This document shows positions 1-9,258 of a stretch of 12,317 bases of DNA, piece after piece. How positions within the stretch are numbered: the first letter of the stretch is position 1; every line of letters begins with the position of its first letter. The DNA is from Hyphomicrobiales bacterium (GTDB lineage: Bacteria; Pseudomonadota; Alphaproteobacteria; Rhizobiales; Xanthobacteraceae): assembly GCA_016201085.1 (NCBI GenBank), contig JACQDO010000338.1, forward strand, positions 1 through 12,317, given 5' to 3'. The translations under genes and the position numbers were made by a program. Below the pieces are notes generated by a model, which saw nothing but the letters and a program-made list of their open reading frames with translations, was not told the origin of the DNA and made no database searches.

Positions 1-1492
1 CGATTTTCTCCGACTCATCGACCAGCGGACAGACCAAAAAAGCGCGCTGGCCCTGGCCGAGCGCGCGGCCGACCGCGTCCTCGACTTCGGAAACGCGCGT
101 GAGCGGAATGGTGCGGGTGTCGATCGGCTGGCGGCCGGCCGGCTTTTCGCGCAATTCGGAAATGTCCATGTCGCCGAAATAGGTCAGCACCAGCGTGCGC
201 GGGATCGGCGTGGCGGTGAGCACCAGCACATCGACCGCCTCGCCCTTCTGCGTCAGCGCAAGACGCTGGTGCACGCCGAAGCGGTGCTGCTCGTCGACGA
301 TCGCCAGCGCCAGATCGTGGAAGGCGACGTCCTCCTGGAACAGCGCGTGCGTGCCGATCAACAGATCGATGTCGCCGAGCGTGAGGCGGTCGATGATTTC
401 CTTGCGCGCAGGGCCGCGCTCGCGCCCGGTGAGAATGGCGACGCGAATGTCGGCGGCCTCCGCCAGCGGTGCAATGGTGTTGAAATGTTGCCGCGCCAGA
501 ATTTCGGTCGGCGCCATGAAGGCGGCCTGGCGGCCGGCCTCGATCACGGTTGCCGCCGCAACCAGCGCCACCACGGTCTTGCCGGAGCCGACGTCGCCTT
601 GCAGCAGCCGCAGCATGCGCTGCGGACGCGCGAGGTCGGTGACGATGTCGTCGACCGCCTTCTGCTGCGAATGGGTGAGGGCATAAGGCAGCGCCTTGAG
701 GATGTGCGCACGCATCCGCCCTTCGCTGGCGGTACCGCGGCCGGCTTGCCGGCGCATGTGCGCGCGCACCAGCGCAAGCGCGAGCTGGCCGGCGAGCAGT
801 TCGTCATAGGCGAGCCGCGTCCAGGCCACGCTTTCGGGGACGATGTCGTGCGGCTCGTGCGGCCGGTGCAGATGGCGCAAGGCATCGGTGAAAGCGGGAA
901 AGCGCTCGCGCGCGATCCAAGCTTCGTCCTGCCACTCCGGTAACTCGGGCAGCCGCGTGAGCGCTGAGTCCATCGCGCGCCGGACATGACCGAGGGACAG
1001 GTTTTCGGTGAGCGGATAGACCGGCTCGACCAGCGGCAGATCGGCAAAGCCTTTCTCGTCCACCACCCGATCGGGATGCACCATTTGCAGATTGCCGTCA
1101 TAGACTTCGGCGGTGCCCGAGACGTAACGCTGCTCGCCCACCGGCAGCAGCTTCTCCAGGTAATCCTTGCGCGCGTTGAAAAAAGTCAGCGTCAGCGTCT
1201 GCCCGGTGTCGTCGCTGGTGACGACGCGATAGGGCGCGCGCGCGCGATGCGGCGGCGGCGGGCGATGCTCCTCGACCGTCACCGCCACGGTGACCACCTG
1301 GCCGGCCTGCACCGCGTTGAGCTTGGGCCGCGCGCGGCGGTCGATGGCGCCCGTGGGCAGATGCAGCAGCAGGTCGATGACGCGCGGCGCCTCGCGCTCG
1401 AGCAGGCGGGCATAGAGCCGCTCCAGCTTCGGCCCGACGCCGGGCAGGCTGGTGAGGGAAGCAAACAGGGGATTGAGCACGAGCGGCCGCAT
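1..1492 (-). CDS. recG: ATP-dependent DNA helicase RecG (partial, N-terminal 497 residues)
   Basis: RecG is a superfamily 2 helicase that remodels stalled replication forks and branch-migrates Holliday junctions. The frame opens at an ATG at 1492 (MRPLVLNPLFASLTSLPGVG, the family's usual N-terminus) and stays open to the left edge, with no frameshift. The wedge/OB region comes first, then the motor core. Walker A GDVGSGKT lies at about residues 299-306, the DEQH box at about 400-403 and TATPIPRT near 423. RecG is usually about 700 residues, so roughly 200 C-terminal residues, including helicase motifs IV-VI, lie outside the window. The gene is divergent from sdhE across about 100 bases, so the two promoters must sit back to back or overlap. 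An ATG eight bases upstream is out of frame. Identification is very secure. Confidence 0.97.
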   Translation of the reverse strand, partial: MRPLVLNPLFASLTSLPGVGPKLERLYARLLEREAPRVIDLLLHLPTGAIDRRARPKLNAVQAGQVVTVAVTVEEHRPPPPHRARAPYRVVTSDDTGQTLTLTFFNARKDYLEKLLPVGEQRYVSGTAEVYDGNLQMVHPDRVVDEKGFADLPLVEPVYPLTENLSLGHVRRAMDSALTRLPELPEWQDEAWIARERFPAFTDALRHLHRPHEPHDIVPESVAWTRLAYDELLAGQLALALVRAHMRRQAGRGTASEGRMRAHILKALPYALTHSQQKAVDDIVTDLARPQRMLRLLQGDVGSGKTVVALVAAATVIEAGRQAAFMAPTEILARQHFNTIAPLAEAADIRVAILTGRERGPARKEIIDRLTLGDIDLLIGTHALFQEDVAFHDLALAIVDEQHRFGVHQRLALTQKGEAVDVLVLTATPIPRTLVLTYFGDMDISELREKPAGRQPIDTRTIPLTRVSEVEDAVGRALGQGQRAFLVCPLVDESEKI

Positions 1493-1519
1493 GAACCCAT
1501 CATTGCAAAGTTTCCGGCC

Positions 1520-1548
1520 ATGACAAATGAGGGGTTGCCCTCTATATA
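1520..1548 (+). promoter_or_regulatory. Putative sigma-70-type promoter for sdhE
   Basis: ATGACA at 1520-1525 matches TTGACA at five of six positions. It is followed after exactly 17 bases by TATATA at 1543-1548. Transcription would start near 1555, about 40 bases before the sdhE ATG. The spacer contains a short inverted repeat, GAGGG-GTTG-CCCTC (1529-1542), that ends next to the -10 element and could be an operator or chance. The recG promoter must lie in the same 100-base gap on the other strand, but I see no clear match for it. The call rests on sequence match alone. Confidence 0.45.
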
Positions 1549-1582
1549 TGCCCCGCCAGGCCCCGTCCGGGTTTTTGGCGTT

Positions 1583-1588
1583 GGGGAA
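1583..1588 (+). promoter_or_regulatory. Ribosome binding site deciding the sdhE start
   Basis: GGGGAA lies five bases before the ATG at 1594. It overlaps the alternative ATG at 1588, which therefore has no usable Shine-Dalgarno spacing. This favours the shorter protein beginning MTGTGISSD. Confidence 0.4.
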
Positions 1589-1593
1589 TGGCA

Positions 1594-1887
1594 ATGACAG
1601 GCACTGGAATTTCGAGCGATGGGCTGGACGGACGCCGCAAGCGGCTGCTGTTTCGCTCCTGGCATCGCGGCATCCGCGAGATGGACCTGGTGCTGGGCAA
1701 GTTCGCCGACGCGCATATCGCCATCCTGAACGACGGCGAGCTGGACGAATACGAGCGCTGGCTCGAAGTGCCCGATCAGAAAATCTATGGCTGGGTGAAC
1801 GGCGCGCAAGCGGTGCCGCCCGAATTCGACACCGCTTTATTCGCTCGCCTGCGTGACTTCCACAAAGATGGACCGCAAAGCGCATGA
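1594..1887 (+). CDS. sdhE: FAD assembly factor SdhE (succinate dehydrogenase assembly factor 2 family)
   Basis: SdhE (YgfY/Sdh5 family) is a small cytoplasmic protein that promotes covalent FAD attachment to SdhA of succinate dehydrogenase. The product is 97 residues from the ATG at 1594, close to the family's usual 85-100. It carries the diagnostic RGxxE segment (WHRGIREMDLVLG), in which the conserved Arg-Gly and Glu are needed for flavinylation. This is followed by the helical D-E-x-x-x-Y/F-E-R-x-L-E-V-P-D segment. The start at 1594 is preferred over the in-frame ATG at 1588 because of ribosome binding site spacing. The gene lies upstream of mfd and divergent from recG, a common alphaproteobacterial order. 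The last codon and the TGA stop are supplied by the palindromic repeat at 1881-1990, so the extreme C-terminus may differ from that of relatives. Confidence 0.93.
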   Translation: MTGTGISSDGLDGRRKRLLFRSWHRGIREMDLVLGKFADAHIAILNDGELDEYERWLEVPDQKIYGWVNGAQAVPPEFDTALFARLRDFHKDGPQSA

Positions 1888-1990
1888 TCCCGAAAAGCAT
1901 GTCCTCGACCCCGATCGGGGATGGCAACCGGTTTCCCGCCTTCGCGAAGCCCGCTTCGGCGGGCGAAGCAAGGTCGGATAAGATCATGCG
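1881..1990 (+). repeat. Nested palindromic intergenic repeat, copy 1 (110 bp)
   Basis: The element is bounded by a perfect 9-bp inverted repeat, CGCATGATC (1881-1889) and GATCATGCG (1982-1990). Its outer parts match the 47-bp copy at 7683-7729 read in reverse: GCATGATCCCGAAAAG, then an ACCGGTTT core, then GGATAAGATCATGCG. Relative to that copy it has two extra segments. One contains the palindrome CCCCGATCGGGG (1909-1920). The other contains CCCGC-TTCG-GCGGG (1950-1963), a stem with a UUCG-type tetraloop, next to the palindrome CTTCGCGAAG (1940-1949). The element overlaps the sdhE stop codon and ends 18 bases before the mfd ATG, so it is almost the whole intergenic region. No target-site duplication is visible. 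It has no coding capacity and resembles the dispersed palindromic elements of Hyphomicrobiales. Confidence 0.8.
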
Positions 1991-2008
1991 CCAAGAAAAT
2001 AATTCGTG

Positions 2009-5459
<3,451 letters not shown>

Positions 5460-5471
5460 CTGCCTGTCCGG

Positions 5472-6119
5472 CTATCCTTCGTTCGCCGCACGCTCGATCG
5501 CCTCGGCGAGGTCTTCCGGCGCCTGCGCGCCCGACACGGCGAACTTGCCGCCGAGGATGAAGCACGGCACGCCCTCGATGCCGGCTTCCTTGGCGGACCG
5601 CGCTTCCTGCTCGATCGTGGCGACGTCCCGGTCGCTGGCGAGCTGCGTGCGAACGGTGTTGGCATCGAGACCGATATCGGCGGCGGCTTGCACCAGCATG
5701 TCGCGGTCGGTGAGATCGGCGCCTTGCGTGAAATACATATCCATCAGCCGCTGCTTCATCGCGGCCGCCTTGCCGATGCCTTCCGCCCAGCGGATCAGCC
5801 GGTGGCAATCGAGCGTATTGGGCTGGCGCTTCATCTTGTCGGCGGCATAGACGAGGCCTTCGGAAGCGGCCGCCGCGGTGACGCGCTGGGCGATGCCCTT
5901 GTAGCGTTCGGGCGAGCCAAATTTGGTGGTGAGGTACTGCTCGCGCGAAATACCTTCGCGCGGAATCCAGTCGTTGAGGAAAAAGGGCCGCCAGTGCACC
6001 TCGACCGCGATGTCGGGCTTGAGCGCCAGCGCCTTTTCCAGGCGGTGCTTGCCGATGAAGCACCACGGGCAGACCACGTCGGAGACGACGTCGATGCGGA
6101 CGGGCTGTTGCTGGGACAT
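5472..6119 (-). CDS. DsbA-family oxidoreductase, FrnE-like
   Basis: A 215-residue thioredoxin-fold protein of the DSBA family (PF01323), subgroup FrnE / 2-hydroxychromene-2-carboxylate isomerase-like. The N-terminus MSQQQPVRIDVVSDVVCPWC puts the redox CxxC motif at Cys17-Cys20, followed by FIGK, as is typical of FrnE-like members. The predicted cis-proline loop is GVPCF at about 183-187, and the intervening segment is the helical insertion. There is no signal peptide, so it probably acts in the cytoplasm as a thiol-disulfide oxidoreductase or isomerase; the substrate is unknown. The ATG at 6119 is chosen because AGGAG lies about eight bases upstream (complement of 6127-6131). A 27-residue in-frame extension upstream is not family-like. 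The gene is convergent with mfd, with only 12 bases between the stops and no terminator. A weak possible promoter (TTCAAA, 17 bases, TAGTTT on the minus strand) lies in the leader. Confidence 0.88.
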   Translation of the reverse strand: MSQQQPVRIDVVSDVVCPWCFIGKHRLEKALALKPDIAVEVHWRPFFLNDWIPREGISREQYLTTKFGSPERYKGIAQRVTAAAASEGLVYAADKMKRQPNTLDCHRLIRWAEGIGKAAAMKQRLMDMYFTQGADLTDRDMLVQAAADIGLDANTVRTQLASDRDVATIEQEARSAKEAGIEGVPCFILGGKFAVSGAQAPEDLAEAIERAANEG

Positions 6120-6193
6120 GGGCTGGCTCCTGTTCGGAGCGAAACTAGCGCATGACGACTGTGCTTTGAAGCCGCCTGCGCTTCGATCTTTCT

Positions 6194-6242
6194 CCGTCAC
6201 CCTGAGGTGCTCGGCCGCAGGCCGAGCCTCGAAGGGCGACGG
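6194..6242 (+). repeat. Imperfect palindromic repeat, orientation A
   Basis: A 49-bp imperfect palindrome from CCGTCACCCTGAGG to CCTCGAAGGGCGACGG, with a near-perfect central stem CTCGGCC-GCA-GGCCGAG. It belongs to the same family as the repeat at 6258-6316 but lies in the opposite orientation, about 15 bases away. Elements of this CGTCATCCTGAGG / CCTTCGAGG type are common between genes in Bradyrhizobium-like genomes. It lies in the leader between the DsbA-family gene and the upstream GGDEF-like gene. Confidence 0.75.
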
Positions 6243-6257
6243 CCCGTGATTCTTTGC

Positions 6258-6316
6258 CCGTCATCCTTCGAGGCTCCCCCGGCTTAAGAGGCCGGGGTCG
6301 CACCTCAGGATGACGG
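6258..6316 (+). repeat. Imperfect palindromic repeat, orientation B
   Basis: A 59-bp imperfect palindrome from CCGTCATCCTTCGAGG to CCTCAGGATGACGG with a central hairpin CCCCGGC-TTAAGAG-GCCGGGG. It is an inverted partner of the element at 6194-6242. It ends one base before the TAG stop (6318-6320) of the minus-strand GGDEF-like gene, so its RNA form would fold immediately after that stop. It lacks the U-run of a classic intrinsic terminator, but could protect or end the transcript. Confidence 0.75.
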
Positions 6317-6317
6317 A

Positions 6318-7583
6318 CTATTCGGCGGCAACCATGCGGCTGCCCATCACGCGCTGCATCAGACTGCCAAGATCGTCGCCGTTCTTCAGCGTCGCCAGCG
6401 TGACATTGGCGGTGATCTTATCGTGCGCGCGGTGCGGGGTGAGGATCGTGTTCTTGAGCACGGCGGCGATGCGACGGGCCACCACATGCGCGCTGCGCAG
6501 ATCGGTCTGCGTGAAGGCGACCAGGATGGTGCCGTCCTCGTCGCGGCAGGCAAAATCGATATTGCGCACCAGCCGCGTCACCAGGCGGGCGCCGTCCATG
6601 CCGGCGCGCGGGTCGATCTCACCGTCGAACGAATAGCGTGCAATCGACAAAGGCTGGCTGCGGTCGGAGGCGTCGGCAACCGCCTTGGTTAGGTCGCGCC
6701 AGAACGATTCACGCGTCAGCAGGCCGGTGTCGGGGTCGAACATGCCGTCGGCATCGAGCGTCTTTAACATGCGCTTGAGCCGCTCCTCGAAAGCATGCAT
6801 GCGCACCAGCGGCACCATGCGCGCCACCAGCCGCGCCGGATCGCCGTCGACATGATCGATATTGGGCAACTTGTCGGCGAATTCGGACGGCGCCTCGCCG
6901 ATCACCGCCACCGGAATCTCGCGGAAGCGGGTGTCCTGCGCCAGCACGGTGAGGAAGGCTTCCACCATGCGCGGCGAGAAGCCGTCGCCGACCACGATGC
7001 CGTCGATGTCGCGCGCATTGAGATGCTTGGCGGCGGTCTCCACGCTGAGCGCGCCGACCATCTTGACCTTCTCGCCCATGGCGACGCTGAGCGCCGGATA
7101 GAGCGGACCGCGGCCGGCGATCAGCACGGTCGCGTCGTCCAGCGCATCGCCGGTCGGCAGCGCCGGCATGGTTCCGCCATGCGCGGTGAACAATTCGATG
7201 CGGCGCAGCACGGTGGCATGCAGAGCGCGCACGCGCATGGCCGATTGCAGGCGCGCGACCAGACGTTCAATCGGCAAGCCGGCGTCGCACGGCAGCGCGA
7301 TCGGAATGGCGGCTTCCACATTGCCATACGCCAGCGCGACGGTCGGCACGATGGGGCCGTTCGCGGTGGCGATCTGCAGGCAGAGCATGCGCGAGGAGGC
7401 TTCGCTGGCGGGCGGACCGGGCTCGGCGATCACCACGGCGGCGGGCTTGACCGCGATGAAAGCAGTCGGCGCATCGCTCCATTTGGTCTCGACGATGGGA
7501 AAGGCGCCGGCGGCACCGAGCGCTTCAATCAGGGCGGTCGCCGGCCGTTCGGCGACCACGATCAGCGGACCTTGCAGCGACAT
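6318..7583 (-). CDS. Receiver-like / degenerate GGDEF-domain protein (PleD-like layout)
   Basis: A 421-residue cytoplasmic protein. Two receiver-like alpha/beta regions can be seen, at about residues 1-125 (PLIVVAERP...AAVVIAEPG) and 150-265 (ATVLIAGRG...DGIVVGDGFSP...IPVAVIGE). A linker helix and a GGDEF-type fold follow at about 283-421. The GGDEF entry motif survives as DPDTGLLTRESFW at 283-295 (canonical DxLTGLxNR). The signature loop is eroded: CRDEDGTIL at about 346-354 stands where RxGGDEF is expected. The first receiver lacks an obvious phospho-acceptor Asp, and in the second it appears shifted (VVGDGF). Cyclic-di-GMP synthesis is therefore unlikely; a binding or scaffolding role is possible but unproven. 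The start at 7583 lacks a good ribosome binding site. The gene lies in the same direction as its neighbours but behind a 139-base gap, so it is probably a separate unit. Confidence 0.75.
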   Translation of the reverse strand: MSLQGPLIVVAERPATALIEALGAAGAFPIVETKWSDAPTAFIAVKPAAVVIAEPGPPASEASSRMLCLQIATANGPIVPTVALAYGNVEAAIPIALPCDAGLPIERLVARLQSAMRVRALHATVLRRIELFTAHGGTMPALPTGDALDDATVLIAGRGPLYPALSVAMGEKVKMVGALSVETAAKHLNARDIDGIVVGDGFSPRMVEAFLTVLAQDTRFREIPVAVIGEAPSEFADKLPNIDHVDGDPARLVARMVPLVRMHAFEERLKRMLKTLDADGMFDPDTGLLTRESFWRDLTKAVADASDRSQPLSIARYSFDGEIDPRAGMDGARLVTRLVRNIDFACRDEDGTILVAFTQTDLRSAHVVARRIAAVLKNTILTPHRAHDKITANVTLATLKNGDDLGSLMQRVMGSRMVAAE

Positions 7584-7682
7584 GGGGGCGCACGCGGGTT
7601 ACAAAAACACTAGGTGCGACCCTAGCGGCGGGCTGTTAACGCCCCGTCAACGACAATGGCGAATTACGCGGCATTTTTAGTA
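7584..7682 (-). promoter_or_regulatory. Leader of the GGDEF-like gene with a small hairpin
   Basis: This stretch separates the adenylate-forming gene and its repeat from the GGDEF-like start. On the minus strand it contains CTAGG-GTCGCA-CCTAG followed by TGTTTTTG, which looks like a weak terminator or leader hairpin about 25 bases before the ATG. The stem is only five base pairs. I see no convincing promoter. Confidence 0.25.
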
Positions 7683-7729
7683 CGCATGATCTTGTCCGAA
7701 AACCGGTACCCACTTTTCGGGATCATGCG
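7683..7729 (-). repeat. Palindromic intergenic repeat, copy 2 (47 bp)
   Basis: Bounded by the same perfect 9-bp inverted ends as the element at 1881-1990 (CGCATGATC and GATCATGCG). Read on the minus strand it begins GCATGATCCCGAAAAG and ends ACAAGATCATGCG around a TACCGGTTTTCGG core, so it is the simple form without the two inserted hairpins. It overlaps the 3' end of the minus-strand adenylate-forming gene and supplies its TGA stop (7723-7725). Confidence 0.85.
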
Positions 7730-9258
7730 GCCCGCTGACGAAACGCCCCGGCAATCAGCGGATTGACGCCGTTGGCCTGCGAAAGCGCGGCCATCGCCAC
7801 GCGGTCCGACGTGGCGCCGGCCAGCCGCTGGCCGAGCAGCGCGTCGGGCAGGGCGACAATGGTGGCGCTCGGATCGATGCTCGCCACCTGCGCCTCGACA
7901 TCGCGCATGCGGAAACGGTAGCCGCCGATGCCGGTGATGCCGCCGCGCGGCCCGGTGACGACGAGCGTCTGGCTGTCGTGCTCGATGCGACAGCCGAAGC
8001 CGCTCGCGACATAGCCGGCCGCGTCCGCCGCCAGATGCGGTTCGCGGCCATTCTCGGCGCCGGGCGGGAAGGCATGCAGCGGCACCATCGGACCGCGCAG
8101 CGCCAGTTCGCCGTCAGCCGTGCGCATGGTCTCGGCCACGCTGACCGCGCCGGCGGCGCGGCGCGGCGCTTCGATGCGGCCGCGCGGGATCGCTTGCGGC
8201 AGGCCATCGAGTCCGCGCCGTGACGCCAGCAGGCCGATCTCGCCGAAACTCGCGATATCGATCAACGCCGCCTCGCCATGCCAGGCAGCGCATGTCGCCA
8301 GCCGTTCGGGCGAGCGCCACAGCGCGACGATACTCTTCGTCTTATCGCCGAGGCTGCCGGTTGCGGCCACCGCCGCCAGCGCCGGACCCGGCAGCACGAC
8401 GGTGCCGTTTTCCTGTTGCGCGCATTGCGCGGCGAATGTGGCCGGATCGAACGCGTGATGCAGCGAAAGCGTGCCGCCGTTCAAGAGCCACGGCAGCACG
8501 CTCAACGAGATGCCGGCAAACGATGCGGGCGGGATGGCGCTGAGGATAGCGGCATCGGATGCGGCGCCGCTCTCCAGATAGGGCGCGAGACCGCCGGCCA
8601 CCAGTTGATTATGACTGCGCGCCACCGCTACGGGGCCGTCGATGCCAAGATCGAAGGTGACGGCGGCGACATGGGCGGCGGCACTGCCGGGACGAGTGGG
8701 CGGCGGCGCGACCTCGACCGGTTCGGATGTAAAAATCTCGTCGAGCGGCACCACGCCGTCGGGCAGATCGCGGCCGAAGGCGCAAACATAGCGGATCGGG
8801 AACAGCTCGACCGCCGTCTGCATCGCCAGCTCGACATGCGAAGTTTCGCCGATGTGCGACATGGTGACGATCGCCTTGGCACCGATGCGGCCGAGCGCGT
8901 CCACCATCTCCTGCTTGCGCCACAGCAGCGGCAGCGGCGCCGCGATCATCCGCGCGCGCAAGGTCCCGAGCAGCGCGATCACGCCTTCGACGGTATTGGG
9001 AAGCTGCAGCGCCACCACCGTGTCGGTCGCCAGACCCAGCCGGCGCAGATAGGCGGCAAAGCCCGAGATGGCGCGGTCGGCCTGCGCATAGCTGAGACGG
9101 CGCGGCGCGCCGTCGGTGAAACTGGCGCGATTGGGCGGATCGATCAGCGCCAGCGCCTCGGGGTGGCGCACGCCGGCGCGGCGAAACAGGTCGTCGAGCG
9201 TGGTGCCGTCGCCGGCGGTATCGCTTGGCGTATCGCCCAAAATCTCGCCTAAGATCAT
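7723..9258 (-). CDS. Class I adenylate-forming (AMP-binding) protein, divergent acyl-CoA synthetase-like
   Basis: A 511-residue protein with the ANL-superfamily layout. Early conserved parts are recognisable: TLDDLFRRAGVRHPEALALID, LSYAQADRAISGFAAYL, and VALQLPNTVEGVIALLGTLRA at about 80-102. The P-loop (A3) is eroded: VTFDLGIDGPVAVAR at 200-214 stands where YTSGTTGxPKG is usual. A5 survives as FGEIG at 338-342. The hinge and A8 region survives as GGYRFRMRDVEA near 445-456. The A7 aspartate is not evident, and the protein ends about 76 residues after the hinge with no A10 GK motif. Catalysis is doubtful, or the chemistry is altered. The ATG at 9258 overlaps the upstream solute-binding gene as ATGA, indicating translational coupling; upstream in-frame starts would lie inside that gene. 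The stop falls in the repeat at 7683-7729. No substrate can be assigned. Confidence 0.78.
   Translation of the reverse strand: MILGEILGDTPSDTAGDGTTLDDLFRRAGVRHPEALALIDPPNRASFTDGAPRRLSYAQADRAISGFAAYLRRLGLATDTVVALQLPNTVEGVIALLGTLRARMIAAPLPLLWRKQEMVDALGRIGAKAIVTMSHIGETSHVELAMQTAVELFPIRYVCAFGRDLPDGVVPLDEIFTSEPVEVAPPPTRPGSAAAHVAAVTFDLGIDGPVAVARSHNQLVAGGLAPYLESGAASDAAILSAIPPASFAGISLSVLPWLLNGGTLSLHHAFDPATFAAQCAQQENGTVVLPGPALAAVAATGSLGDKTKSIVALWRSPERLATCAAWHGEAALIDIASFGEIGLLASRRGLDGLPQAIPRGRIEAPRRAAGAVSVAETMRTADGELALRGPMVPLHAFPPGAENGREPHLAADAAGYVASGFGCRIEHDSQTLVVTGPRGGITGIGGYRFRMRDVEAQVASIDPSATIVALPDALLGQRLAGATSDRVAMAALSQANGVNPLIAGAFRQRAA

Noticed and set aside
269..1597. Plus-strand open frames across recG
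   Set aside because: They are antisense shadows of the RecG frame, with no domain signatures.
1881..1990. CRISPR array or transposon with its own gene
   Set aside because: There is one element with no regularly spaced units, no coding capacity and no target-site duplication.
5472..6200. Longer start (6200) for the DsbA-family protein
   Set aside because: The extra 27 residues are not family-like, and the ATG at 6119 has an AGGAG sequence at good spacing.
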